Source: Rhodovarius sp.
Lineage (GTDB): Bacteria; Pseudomonadota; Alphaproteobacteria; Acetobacterales; Acetobacteraceae
Direction: 5' to 3'
Length of the DNA stretch: 38,055 bases
NCBI GenBank assembly: GCA_025057055.1
Contig: JANWYF010000123.1
Span: 1 to 38,055, forward strand
The position numbers and the translations under genes were made by a program. The notes below the pieces were generated by a model. That model made no database searches. It was not told the origin of the DNA and saw only the letters and a list, made by a program, of their open reading frames with translations. Below are positions 1 through 8,183 of this stretch, one piece after another; position 1 is the stretch's first letter, and each line of letters begins with the position of its first letter.

Positions 1-497
1 CAGTCCAGCGCGAGGTTGCCGGGCACCTCGCCAGGCCAGAGCTCCGGCGCGCCGGATCGCAGCGCCTCCGCTGCGCTGGTCACGGCCGGCAGGGGGGCGT
101 AATCCGCCACCACCGCCTCTGCCGCATCCAGGGCCTGGGCTAGGCTTTCCGCCACCACCAGCGCCACCGGCTCGCCGACATGGCGCACCCTGCCCTGCGC
201 CAGGACAGGCCGGTGGATGCGCAGGATGGGCCTGCCATCCGCGCCCTTCATCGGCACCGGCGCGGTGACCGGGCCGAGCTCAGCACAGCCCAGGTCGGCG
301 GCGGTGAAGACCCCCAGCACGCCCGGCATGCCCCGCGCAGCCGCCGCGTCGATCCGCAGCAGCTCCGCATGGGCATGGGGCGAGCGCACAAAGACCGCCG
401 CTGCTGCCTCGGCCGGCCGGACATCATCGCCGAAGCGGCCAAGGCCTTGCAGCAGCGCTGCATCCTCGACCCGCCCGGGCCAGCGCTCATCCCTCAT
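1..497 (-). CDS. Xanthine dehydrogenase/CO dehydrogenase-type molybdenum hydroxylase large subunit, N-terminal part
   Basis: This is the first 165 codons of a gene that leaves the window at base 1. The translated start (MRDERWPGRVEDAALLQGLG) and the following stretch with RSPHAHA, GVFTAADL, a repeated VGEPVALVVAES block and PLPAV are typical of the N-terminal domain of CoxL/XdhB-like molybdopterin subunits, where the substrate-channel side of the enzyme begins. The family hydroxylates N-heterocycles, aldehydes or CO; the substrate-defining residues lie further on and are not visible. The start is supported by a GGAGGAGGG ribosome-binding site just upstream. It lies 262 bp downstream of a TTT receptor on the same strand, so it may be the last part of the catabolic locus or may have its own promoter. 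The small and FAD subunits are not in the window. Confidence 0.75.
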   Translation of the reverse strand, partial: MRDERWPGRVEDAALLQGLGRFGDDVRPAEAAAAVFVRSPHAHAELLRIDAAAARGMPGVLGVFTAADLGCAELGPVTAPVPMKGADGRPILRIHRPVLAQGRVRHVGEPVALVVAESLAQALDAAEAVVADYAPLPAVTSAAEALRSGAPELWPGEVPGNLALD

Positions 498-759
498 GGC
501 CCAACCCTCCTCCCGGGCGATGGCGATCGGCCGGATCGCCCGGCCGCCCGCCCCTGGCCGACCGCCCGCTCGCCCTGCGCCCCCCTCTGCCGGCCGACCG
601 CAGGCGGCGCCGCCGCGGCGCTCTTGTGGTTCCTCGGCGAGCGCAGCGGCAGCCGGACAGCCGCGCGGCCAGGCTTGCAGGCAGCCCGCGCCGCGGCAGT
701 CCGCATCATCGCGTCTCGCCCTGTCACGGCGGCCTCCTCCCTGCTGCGGTGCTGGCGGG
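498..759. other. Intergenic gap, very GC-rich, no gene recognised
   Basis: The 262 bp between the molybdenum-hydroxylase gene and the first TTT receptor are dominated by GC-rich low-complexity sequence. I see no conserved protein, no clear promoter and no T-tailed hairpin. The only functional element I can support is the ribosome-binding site next to 497. Confidence 0.5.
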
Positions 760-1731
760 TCAGTCGACGGTGATTCCTGCCTCGCGGATCACGGCCGCCC
801 AGAACAGGAGATCGGCCGCCAGACGGTCGCGCAGACGTTCCGGCGGGCCGCCGATGGCCGTCATGCCTTGCGCGGTGAGGGCCTGCGCCACCTCGGCGGT
901 CGTGAGCACCTCGTTCACCGACTCGTTGAGCCGCCGCAGGATCTCGGGCGGCGTGCCGGCGGGGGCGAAGAGGCCGTACCAATCGCGCATCACAACCCCC
1001 GGCACCCCGGCCTCGGCCACCGTGGGCACATCGGGCGCTTGGGGCAGGCGCGCCTCGGTCGCAACGGCCAGGATGCGCACCCGCCCATCGCGCGCGAGCT
1101 CCACCGCCGTCGTGATCGGGATGAACATGACGCCGATATTCCCGGCCAGGAGATCGGCCACCGCCCCCGCGACCGCGCGATAGGGCACATGCTCGACCTG
1201 GATCGCGGTGCGCTGCTTGAACATCTCCATCGCCAAATGGTGCGGTGTGCCCACACCGGGGGAGCCGTAGTTGAGCCGCCCCGGATGGCGACGGGCATTC
1301 TCCAGGAACTCCTGCAAGCTCGCTCCGGCCGAGGGATGGGCGATGATGGCGAAGGGCACCTGGGCGAGCAGCGCGATCGGCGCGAAACTGGTCACGGGAT
1401 CGTAGGGCAGGTTGCGGAACAGGCTGACATTCATCGCCATGGTGCCTGCGGTGACAACCAGCGTATGCCCATCCGGCGCCGCCCGCGCCACCATGGCGGT
1501 ACCGATATTGCCGCTGGCGCCCGGGCGATTGTCCGCCACGAAGGGCTGGCCCCATCGCCGCTGCAGCTCCTCCGCCACCAAGCGCGCGACGATATCGGGC
1601 GGCGAGCCGGCGGAATAGGGCACCACCACCGTCACCGGGCGCCGGGAGAGCCCCTGCGCGCGTGCCGGACCGGCAAGGGCCACGGCCACCACGCTGGCGC
1701 CGAAGCGGCGCCGTGAGAGATTGCCCATCAT
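760..1731 (-). CDS. TTT-family (Bug/TctC-type) extracytoplasmic solute-binding receptor 1
   Basis: A 323-residue periplasmic receptor of the tripartite tricarboxylate transporter family, the usual length for the family. It starts MMGNLSRRRFGAS and continues with a hydrophobic stretch ending ALAGPARAQ, which reads as a twin-arginine-type signal peptide. Family hallmarks follow: RPVTVVVPYSAGSPPD, DNRPGASGNIGT, APDGHTL, SLFRNLPYDPVTSFAP, and HVPYR. These proteins capture small organic acids. The start at 1731 places it 1 nt after the stop of the upstream amidohydrolase, so the two are translationally linked; a second ATG at 1728 is equally possible. It resembles receptor 3 (6156-7133) at about half of positions by eye, including the shared C-terminus with REAGIT, so the two are paralogues. 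No TctA/TctB membrane subunits are nearby. Confidence 0.9.
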   Translation of the reverse strand: MMGNLSRRRFGASVVAVALAGPARAQGLSRRPVTVVVPYSAGSPPDIVARLVAEELQRRWGQPFVADNRPGASGNIGTAMVARAAPDGHTLVVTAGTMAMNVSLFRNLPYDPVTSFAPIALLAQVPFAIIAHPSAGASLQEFLENARRHPGRLNYGSPGVGTPHHLAMEMFKQRTAIQVEHVPYRAVAGAVADLLAGNIGVMFIPITTAVELARDGRVRILAVATEARLPQAPDVPTVAEAGVPGVVMRDWYGLFAPAGTPPEILRRLNESVNEVLTTAEVAQALTAQGMTAIGGPPERLRDRLAADLLFWAAVIREAGITVD

Positions 1732-1732
1732 G

Positions 1733-2701
1733 TCATGCCTCCACCCTTTCAAGGCCGAGCAGTTCGGCCGCATTGCCGTGACAGATCCTGGCCCGGACCT
1801 CCTCGCCAACCGGCGCGGTGTCGATGAAGCGCGCCGCCACGTCCGCGGACTCGAAGGGATAATCCACCGAAAACATCACCCGCTCCGCCCCAAGCGCCGA
1901 GAGGGCGCAGAGCAGCGGTTCGGCCGCGCACTGGCCGGAGGTGGTGACCAGGATATTGCGCCGGATATAGGCCGAAGGCGGAAGCGCTAGCGGCCGTTCC
2001 GCCTTGTAGAGCTGCGCGCGACTATCCAACCGCCAGAGCAGGTAGGGCAGCGTCTCTCCCATATGCCCAAGGATCAGCCGGGCCGCGGGGAAACGGTCGA
2101 AGATGCCGGCGAAGACGATGCGCAGCGCATGGGTCGCGGTCTCGACCGTCCAGCCCCAGATGGCGCGGCTCAGGATCTTGTGTCCGGCCCAGCCCGCGTA
2201 GGGCGCTTCCGGATCGGCCGGATGCAGATAGATCGGCACGCGGAGCGCCTCGGCGCATTCCCAGATCGGAAAGCAGCGCGGATCATCCAGATACAGCCCC
2301 CGCGTCTGCCCGTTGATCAGCGCCCCCTTGAAGCCGAGCTCACGCACGCAGCGCTCGAGCTCCCGCGCCGCGGCCGGCGGATCCTGGACGGGCAGATGGG
2401 CAAAGCCCGCATAGCGCGTCGGGTGGCGGCGGATCGCTTCGGCCAGCGCGTCGTTGACCTCCTGCGCGCGGCGCACCGCGATGGCGGCATCGGGTTCGAC
2501 CTGCACGCCGGGACCGGCCAGGGAGAGGACGGAGATCGCGATCCCCGCCGCATCCATCGCGCCAAGCCGCCGCTCACCGAAGTCGCTCAGCCTCTCGAGC
2601 ACCGTGCGGTAGAGCTGTTCCGGCAGATCTTCGACGGTCGCCTCCCAGTAGGGGATCATGGAGGGGACCATGAAATGCTCCTCGAGCGCGATCTTGCGCA
2701 T
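1733..2701 (-). CDS. Amidohydrolase-2 family protein, gamma-resorcylate/aromatic acid decarboxylase-like
   Basis: A 322-residue TIM-barrel amidohydrolase of the ACMSD/gamma-resorcylate decarboxylase group, which removes CO2 from (hydroxy)aromatic or muconate-type acids using one divalent metal. It begins MRKIALEEHF, matching the E-x-H metal motif of resorcylate decarboxylases (E7, H9). Other likely metal or catalytic residues are H160 in YLHPAD, H213 in LGHMGE and D280 in FSVDYPFE. The start was chosen because it is preceded by GGGAGGAAC and fits the family N-terminus; an upstream extension to 2929 reads as noncoding. The gene ends 1 nt before the TTT receptor start. A 243-bp gap separates it from the creatinase-like gene upstream, so it may have its own promoter. 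The exact substrate is unknown; a hydrolase of a related acid is possible. Confidence 0.88.
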   Translation of the reverse strand: MRKIALEEHFMVPSMIPYWEATVEDLPEQLYRTVLERLSDFGERRLGAMDAAGIAISVLSLAGPGVQVEPDAAIAVRRAQEVNDALAEAIRRHPTRYAGFAHLPVQDPPAAARELERCVRELGFKGALINGQTRGLYLDDPRCFPIWECAEALRVPIYLHPADPEAPYAGWAGHKILSRAIWGWTVETATHALRIVFAGIFDRFPAARLILGHMGETLPYLLWRLDSRAQLYKAERPLALPPSAYIRRNILVTTSGQCAAEPLLCALSALGAERVMFSVDYPFESADVAARFIDTAPVGEEVRARICHGNAAELLGLERVEA

Positions 2702-2944
2702 GTTCCTCCCTTCCGGCACGGCCCGCGAACAGGCGCGATCCGGCGCTTTCGTGGTGTCTGGTGATGCGACCTCCCGGGTCGCGGCAATGGTCGCAACGCC
2801 GCCATCCTCGGCCTGCGGGTGCTGCTGGCGCCCTGTCCGTCCCACGGCTGCTGTGGATGCGGCCTGAGTGCGCCCGGCCGGCCCCTCTCTCGGGTGAACG
2901 GCATCTCCTGCAGCCAGCCAGCGGCCCATGCCCGTCCGCCCCCG
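2702..2944. other. 243-bp gap inside the catabolic locus
   Basis: No coding potential that I would defend lies between the creatinase-like gene and the resorcylate-decarboxylase-like gene. The gap is far longer than all other junctions from 16068 down to this point, so an internal promoter for the decarboxylase-receptor pair is plausible, but I could not identify convincing -35 and -10 boxes. Confidence 0.45.
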
Positions 2945-4147
2945 CTAGCAGACCTCGAAGATGCGCTTCTCGGTCGCGTGCAGGCAGGCGCTCACGCCGT
3001 CCGCCTCGACCATGTAGTTGTCGCAGATGACGGCGAAGAGCGATTCCGTCTCGTAGCCGGGATGGACGGCCAGGCACATGCCCGCCTCGAGGGTCCAGCT
3101 CTCATCCGCACGGATCAGGGGACGTTCGACCATGTCATAGCCCTGGCCATGCGCGTAGAGCCGCATTTCCTCCGGCAGGCCATGCGCGCGCATCCACTCA
3201 TCATGCGCCGCGGCGATCTCGCGGCAGGAGGCGCCCGGGCGGATGAGGGAGAGCGTGTGCTCCTGCGCTGCCTTGACGGCGGCGAAGCCGTCCAGCAGCT
3301 CCTGCGAGGCGCGGCCCAGCACGATGGTCCGCGCGATCTCGGTATAGAAACCGCCGGGGCCATTCACCTCGATCAGCAGCGAGAAATGATCGCCTTTCTG
3401 GATCCTGCGCCCCTGCATGTGCCGCCCCAGGAAGGAGGACCGCTGCCCCAGCGGGGCGGAGGAGCCGAGAAAGATTCCCTGCTCGCTGCCCAGCACCTGC
3501 GCCGCATGCTGCGCCAGGGCGGTGATCTCCACATCGCGCATGCCCGGGCGGATCCCTTCCAGCACGCGTGCGAAGACCGCATCCTGCAGTTGCGCACAGC
3601 GGCGGATCAGTGCGATCTCCTCCTCGCTCTTGATCGCCTTGAGCCGATCCACCGCCTCCGTGGCGTCCGAGAAGCCGGCATGGCCCGACAGGCGGCGGCG
3701 CAGCCCGTCGACGAAACCCGACGGCATGGCCCCCGGCGCCACCAGACCGATGGAGCGGCAGCCATGCGCCGCGAGCGCTCCGGCCACCAGCTCCGCCTCA
3801 TAGTCGTGCGTGTAGGCGATGGAGAGGAAGGCGGGCGTGGTGAGGATCTCTCCGACACCGCGGTGCACGGGATCGCGCCCCTCCAGGACGCGCCGACCCC
3901 GGAAGGGGCCCATGTCGACCACGCTCATCGGACGGCCATCGGCGTAGAAGACGACAGATCGCGGATAGCCGTTGTGAGCCGGGATATCAGTGAACCACTT
4001 CACATAGCCGCCGAGCCAGTCATTGCTGCTCTGCATGACCAGCGCATCGAGGCCGCGATCGGCCATCACGGCGCGCACCGCCGACCACCGTCGCGCAAGC
4101 TCCCGCTCCGAGACGCGGGTCGGGATGCGTTCGGTGCCATTGTCCAT
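2945..4147 (-). CDS. M24/creatinase-fold hydrolase (Xaa-Pro peptidase-like) with substituted metal ligands
   Basis: A 400-residue protein with the creatinase N-terminal domain followed by the pita-bread catalytic domain shared by creatinase, prolidase and aminopeptidase P. The five canonical metal positions D, D, H, E, E are here E260 (LLIEVNG), E270 (YTEIART), H333 (YAHGQGYD), H362 (AVHPGY) and D376 (ICDNYMV); only the histidine is unchanged. That argues against a standard dimetal peptidase and for a creatinase-like, possibly metal-independent C-N hydrolase or a different metal site. I placed the start at the ATG at 4147 because GAGGAA stands seven bases before it; a GTG at 4162 in the same frame would overlap the previous gene. 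The D-2-hydroxyacid dehydrogenase ends 11 nt upstream. The substrate is unknown. Confidence 0.85.
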   Translation of the reverse strand: MDNGTERIPTRVSERELARRWSAVRAVMADRGLDALVMQSSNDWLGGYVKWFTDIPAHNGYPRSVVFYADGRPMSVVDMGPFRGRRVLEGRDPVHRGVGEILTTPAFLSIAYTHDYEAELVAGALAAHGCRSIGLVAPGAMPSGFVDGLRRRLSGHAGFSDATEAVDRLKAIKSEEEIALIRRCAQLQDAVFARVLEGIRPGMRDVEITALAQHAAQVLGSEQGIFLGSSAPLGQRSSFLGRHMQGRRIQKGDHFSLLIEVNGPGGFYTEIARTIVLGRASQELLDGFAAVKAAQEHTLSLIRPGASCREIAAAHDEWMRAHGLPEEMRLYAHGQGYDMVERPLIRADESWTLEAGMCLAVHPGYETESLFAVICDNYMVEADGVSACLHATEKRIFEVC

Positions 4148-4158
4148 GGCCAGATTCC

Positions 4159-5103
4159 TCACCTTGGCACGAGGTTGCGCAGGCCTGCCACATCGCCCGA
4201 GAGGTAGGCGCGGAGGTTCTGCTCGAGCAGCGGCAGGATCTGGCGGGCGTAGACGTCGCTCATCCCGCCGACATGCGGGGTGACGACGACATGGGGCATG
4301 TCCCAGAGCGGGCTGTCAGGCGGCAGCGGCTCGGTCTCGAACACGTCGAGGCCCGCGCCTGCGATGCGGCCCTCCTGCAGGGCTTCGATCAGCGCCTGCT
4401 CGTCGACCACCGGCCCGCGCGCGAGGTTGATCAGGATGGCCTCCGGCCGCATGGCCGCAAGCACGCTCCGGTCGATCATGTGGCGCGTCGCCGGAGTGAG
4501 CGGCACGAGGACAATCAGCACATCGGCCTCGGCCGCCGCTTCGGCAAGGCGCGCCCGCGGCAGGACCAGATCGAAGCCCGGCGCCTCGCTGCGCGCGTCA
4601 CTCACCCCGATGACCCGCATGCCGAAGGCTCGGCAACGCAGCGCAAGTTCCTCGCTGATCGCGCCGATGCCGATGAGCACCGCGGTCTTGCCCAGAAGGA
4701 GCCTCTGCGGCCAGCGCTCCCAGCGATGCGCACGCTGATTGGCCAGCATGCGCGGGAAGTCGCGCAGCAGCGACATCATATGCAGGAAGGCCATCTCGGA
4801 CATCTGCGGCCCGTGAATGCCGCGGGCATTGGTGACAAGCACCTCTGGCCGTAGGTTCGGCAGGGCGAGGAGATGGTCCACGCCGGTCGTCAGCGCCTGG
4901 ATCCAGCGCAGCCGCGGCATGGCGGCAAGCAGCCCGGCCGGAACCTCATGCGCAAGCGCGAAGAGCACCTCCGCCTCCCGCCCGATCGCGGCTGCCGCCT
5001 CCGCGTCCGTCGCCGCGCGGAACCCGGCCTGCGGGAAACGCGGGGCGAGGTGTGAGACGTAGATCTCCGCCTCCTTCTCGAGGATCAGGACCTCGGTCGC
5101 CAT
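4159..5103 (-). CDS. D-2-hydroxyacid dehydrogenase, NAD-dependent
   Basis: A 314-residue member of the D-isomer-specific 2-hydroxyacid dehydrogenase family, which interconverts 2-keto acids and D-2-hydroxy acids with NAD(P)H in the cytoplasm. The catalytic triad is visible: R229 in LARGPVVDE, E258 in FETEPL and H277 in TPHVGG. The nucleotide-binding loop is GIGAIS (145-150), so the third glycine of GxGxxG is replaced by serine, which is seen in GhrA-type members. It ends 11 nt before the creatinase-like gene and starts 15 nt after TTT receptor 2, consistent with an operon. No clear Shine-Dalgarno precedes the ATG, so translation may depend on coupling. A second, only distantly similar family member lies at 16549-17526. 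Confidence 0.9.
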   Translation of the reverse strand: MATEVLILEKEAEIYVSHLAPRFPQAGFRAATDAEAAAAIGREAEVLFALAHEVPAGLLAAMPRLRWIQALTTGVDHLLALPNLRPEVLVTNARGIHGPQMSEMAFLHMMSLLRDFPRMLANQRAHRWERWPQRLLLGKTAVLIGIGAISEELALRCRAFGMRVIGVSDARSEAPGFDLVLPRARLAEAAAEADVLIVLVPLTPATRHMIDRSVLAAMRPEAILINLARGPVVDEQALIEALQEGRIAGAGLDVFETEPLPPDSPLWDMPHVVVTPHVGGMSDVYARQILPLLEQNLRAYLSGDVAGLRNLVPR

Positions 5104-5118
5104 GGGGCGGCGGCGCCG

Positions 5119-6117
5119 TCAGTCGCGCCGCGGGCGGGCCGCGCGCGCGATCTCGACCCCGCGGCGGCGTTCGGCCTCGACGATCGATGCGAACTCGGCC
5201 GGTGTGCTGCCGACGCCCTCATAGGCCTGCGGATCCAGGAAGCGACTTCGATACTCTGCATCCTGAACCGAGGCCCTGGTCGCAGCGGCGATGCGCTCCA
5301 TGATGGAAAGAGGGGTATTCGCCGGGGCAGCGAAACCCCACCACGGGCCGTCATAGGGGAAATCATAGCCGAGTTCCCCAAGCGAGGGGGTGTTGGGCAG
5401 ATGCGGCGACCGCTGCGCGCCGAGCACCGCGAGCGGCTTCACCCGCCCGGCCTGGATGTGCTGCAGAGCGAAGCCCAGGGCGATGTAGGAGACCTGCACA
5501 CGCCCGGCGGCGAGCTCGTTGAAGGCCTCCCCGATGCCGCGGTAGGGGACATGCTCGATCTGCAGGCCCTCGCGCTGCTTCAGCCATTCGTAGAGCAGAT
5601 TCGCCACCGACCCCTCCCCGGAAGAGCCGTAGTTGAGATCCCTCCGTCCCCTGGCCCAGCGCACGAAACCCGCGAGATCATCGACCGGCAGCGAGGGATG
5701 CGCGAGCAGCACACCGGCATTGCGCGCAATCAGCGTCACCGGCTGCAGCGAGGCCCAGCGTGCGTAGAGCTGGGGCTCCACGTGGGGATAGATCGACATC
5801 ACCTCGACCGAAACGGCGCAGAGAGTGTAGCCGTCCGGCGGCGCCAGCGCGCAGGCCTCCAGCCCCACGGCGTTGTTTCCGCCCGGACGGTTGTCGACGA
5901 TGATCGGCTGGCCGAGCTGGGCCCGCATCGGTTCGGCCAGGGAGCGGATCAGCGTATCGAGCACGCCGCCCGGCGGCTGCGGGATGATGACGCGCACCGG
6001 CCGCACCGGCCAGGCCTGAGCTGTCTGCGCCGAAGCCGCGCCGGACGGCGGCAGAAGGCTTGCTGCTATGCCCGCAGCGAGGGTGCCTCTTCTCGATATC
6101 CTGCTGCCTGATCTCAT
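5119..6117 (-). CDS. TTT-family extracytoplasmic solute-binding receptor 2
   Basis: A 332-residue periplasmic receptor with the signal region MRSGSRISRRGTLAAGIAAS, a twin-arginine-like motif followed by a hydrophobic core ending near GAASAQ. Family features include RPVRVIIPQPPGG, DNRPGGNNAVG, the PPDGYTL turn, LNYGSSGEGS and IEHVPYRG. It is the most divergent of the three receptors here: the glycine-rich and PYDP segments differ from receptors 1 and 3, so it probably binds a different acid or is a much older copy. A strong GGGAGGAAC ribosome-binding site precedes the ATG. It starts 38 nt after receptor 3 ends and ends 15 nt before the hydroxyacid dehydrogenase. No TctA/TctB partner is visible. 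Confidence 0.9.
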   Translation of the reverse strand: MRSGSRISRRGTLAAGIAASLLPPSGAASAQTAQAWPVRPVRVIIPQPPGGVLDTLIRSLAEPMRAQLGQPIIVDNRPGGNNAVGLEACALAPPDGYTLCAVSVEVMSIYPHVEPQLYARWASLQPVTLIARNAGVLLAHPSLPVDDLAGFVRWARGRRDLNYGSSGEGSVANLLYEWLKQREGLQIEHVPYRGIGEAFNELAAGRVQVSYIALGFALQHIQAGRVKPLAVLGAQRSPHLPNTPSLGELGYDFPYDGPWWGFAAPANTPLSIMERIAAATRASVQDAEYRSRFLDPQAYEGVGSTPAEFASIVEAERRRGVEIARAARPRRD

Positions 6118-6155
6118 GTCCGTTCCTCCCGTTCCGTCCTGCCTGATCGAGGCCG

Positions 6156-7133
6156 TTATTCCGGCGTGATTCCCGCCTCCCGCACCACCGCCGCCCAGCG
6201 GATCAGATCAGCGGCGATCTGTCGGCGCAGCAGCTCGGGCGGGCCGCCGCGCAGCGTGAGGCCCTGATCCGTCAGACGCTGCGCGATGGCAGGATCAGCG
6301 AGCATCTCATTGGCCGCGCCGTTGAGCTGCGCGATGATCGCATCGGCCGTACCGGCGGGCGCAAGCAGGCCCCACCAGTTGTCCACATCGACGCCCGCTA
6401 CCCCGAGCTCGGCCAGCGTGGGCAGTTGCGGTGCGATCGGCAGCCGCTGCGCAGCCGCGACGGCAAGCAGCTGCACCCGGCCGCTGCGTGCGAGCTCGAG
6501 CGCCGCACTCGCCGGCAGGAACATCGCTGCGACCTGCCCTCCGGTAACGTCCGAGACCGCCTGGGCCAGCCCGCGATAGGGCACATGCGTCAGGTCAATG
6601 CCTGCGCGGCGACGGAACAGCTCCATCGCGAGGTGATGCGGCGTGCCAATCCCTGGCGAGGCGTAGGTGACCTCTCCCGGGCGGCGGCGCGCCAGCTCAA
6701 GGAAGCCCCGCAGATCACCCGGTGCCGAGGCCGCAGCGACCAGTACGAAGCTGCTTTCGACCAGCATCACCACAGGTGCGAAGCTGGCGATCGGATCGTA
6801 GGGAAGGGACCGGAACAGGCTAACGTTCATCGCCAGCGTGTTCGCGGTCAGCAACAGGGTATGCCCGTCGGGTGCTGCGCGCGCCACCGCGGCGGTGCCG
6901 ATATTGCCGCTCGCGCCCACGCGGTTGTCCACGATGAAGGGCTGGTTCCACCGCCGCTGCATCCACTCGGCGAAGATGCGCGCAACCAGATCGGGGCCGC
7001 TGCCGGCGCTGAAGGGCACGATGATCGTCACCGGCCGCCCGGAGAGCCGCTGCGCGCTCGCCACCCGCACCACAACCGGCGCCGCCGCCGCGGCGGCCAT
7101 CCATCGTCGGCGGCTGATCGCGCGCTGGGTCAT
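6156..7133 (-). CDS. TTT-family extracytoplasmic solute-binding receptor 3
   Basis: A 325-residue periplasmic receptor. The N-terminus MTQRAISRRRWMAAAAAAP carries a twin-arginine-type motif and a hydrophobic core with likely cleavage after VASA. Core motifs are RPVTIIVPFSAGSGPD, DNRVGASGNIGTA, APDGHTL, SLFRSLPYDP and THVPYRG. It is a clear paralogue of receptor 1 (760-1731), sharing the distinctive NVSLFR-LPYDP segment, the GTPHHLAME segment and the REAGIT ending. The start codon overlaps the stop of the upstream ACMSD-like amidohydrolase by 4 nt (ATGA), with GGAGGGAGGC as ribosome-binding site. The pairing of an amidohydrolase with this receptor type repeats at 760-2701, which suggests that enzyme and receptor handle the same or related compounds. 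Confidence 0.91.
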   Translation of the reverse strand: MTQRAISRRRWMAAAAAAPVVVRVASAQRLSGRPVTIIVPFSAGSGPDLVARIFAEWMQRRWNQPFIVDNRVGASGNIGTAAVARAAPDGHTLLLTANTLAMNVSLFRSLPYDPIASFAPVVMLVESSFVLVAAASAPGDLRGFLELARRRPGEVTYASPGIGTPHHLAMELFRRRAGIDLTHVPYRGLAQAVSDVTGGQVAAMFLPASAALELARSGRVQLLAVAAAQRLPIAPQLPTLAELGVAGVDVDNWWGLLAPAGTADAIIAQLNGAANEMLADPAIAQRLTDQGLTLRGGPPELLRRQIAADLIRWAAVVREAGITPE

Positions 7134-8176
7134 GCCTCCCTCCGCTCCGCAAGGCCGAACAGGCGCAGCGCGTTGCCGCGCAGGATCATCTCCTGCTCGG
7201 CAGCACTGAGGCCCGGCGTGCTGCGCACGAAATCGATGGGGCGGGGTTCACCCACCGGATAGTCGGAGCCGAGCAGCACCCGATCTGCCCCGACCTTGTC
7301 GATCAGGACCGCCAGCGTCTTCGCGTCATAGACGCAGCTGTCGTAGTAGAGCATGCGGAGATAGTCGGCGGGCGGACGGCGCATGTGCACGCGTGTCGCC
7401 GGCTTCTCGACGTAGTTCCGCTCCACTCGCCCCGTGTAGTAGGGCATATAGCCCCCGCCGTGGGAGATGCAGATCTTGAGGGCGGGATAGCTCTCGAGGA
7501 TGCCCTCATAGATCAGCGAGGCGATGGCGAAGGCCTCCTCCATCGCCTGGCCCAGGCTGTTCCACAGCTGCCAGGGTCGCAACCGTGCATCGGGATTGCC
7601 GGCGGGATGAACGAAGACCACGGCGCCCAGCGCCTCCGCCCGCGCCCAGAAGGGACGCAAGCGCCGGTCACCGATCTCCATCTCGCCCGCCCGGGTCGAG
7701 ATCTGCACGCCAGACAGGCCGAGCTCCGTCACGCAGCGCTCGAGCTCCTCGGCCGCGAGCTCCGGCGCATGCAGCGGCACGCCGCCCAGCCCCAGAAAAC
7801 GATCGGGACGCGCGGCCACCATGGCGGCGATACGATCGTTCGATGTGCGCTCGAGAGCGAGGCTGCGCTCCGGTGCGGCGAAATAGCTGCACTGATGCAC
7901 GAGGCTTGCGGTGAGCACCTGCAGGCTCACCCCCATCTCGTCCATGCGGGCGATGCGCTCTGTGACATCGGCCATGCGCCGTTCCACATCGGCGCTGCGG
8001 GCGCGCAGCTGTGCGCGCATCTCACCGGACGCGGCAGGATCTTCCGCCATCAGAGTGAAGAGGCTGTGCGACCGCGTCTGCTCATACACCTCGGGCACGA
8101 GCACATGCGCGTGCACATCGACCGCCCCTGCGGGTATTGGCCGCGCTTCGGTCTGCCGCATCGGGCGAAGGGTCAT
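7130..8176 (-). CDS. ACMSD-like amidohydrolase (decarboxylase type)
   Basis: A metal-dependent amidohydrolase related to aminocarboxymuconate-semialdehyde decarboxylase, about 348 residues with the start used here. The N-terminal HxH metal motif is H22/H24 in VDVHAHVLVP; further ligand candidates are H190 in VFVHPAG, H239 in ISHGGGYMP and D305 in LLGSDYP. The set is complete, so it should be active, as a decarboxylase or hydrolase of a carboxylated substrate. The start is uncertain: ATG at 8176 lies 7 nt after the LivM stop, while ATGs at 8197 and 8161 are possible; none has a strong ribosome-binding site. Its stop overlaps TTT receptor 3. It differs in subfamily from the amidohydrolase at 1733-2701, so the two are not simple duplicates. 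Confidence 0.87.
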   Translation of the reverse strand: MTLRPMRQTEARPIPAGAVDVHAHVLVPEVYEQTRSHSLFTLMAEDPAASGEMRAQLRARSADVERRMADVTERIARMDEMGVSLQVLTASLVHQCSYFAAPERSLALERTSNDRIAAMVAARPDRFLGLGGVPLHAPELAAEELERCVTELGLSGVQISTRAGEMEIGDRRLRPFWARAEALGAVVFVHPAGNPDARLRPWQLWNSLGQAMEEAFAIASLIYEGILESYPALKICISHGGGYMPYYTGRVERNYVEKPATRVHMRRPPADYLRMLYYDSCVYDAKTLAVLIDKVGADRVLLGSDYPVGEPRPIDFVRSTPGLSAAEQEMILRGNALRLFGLAERREA

Positions 8177-8183
8177 GGCAGCT

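Noticed and set aside
217-1716. 499-codon plus-strand frame across the first TTT receptor and gap
   Set aside because: Composition of translated antisense; the minus-strand genes have clear motifs and ribosome-binding sites.
1733-8176. The two amidohydrolases as a recent tandem duplication
   Set aside because: Their N-terminal metal motifs (E-x-H against H-x-H) and lengths differ, so they belong to different subfamilies.
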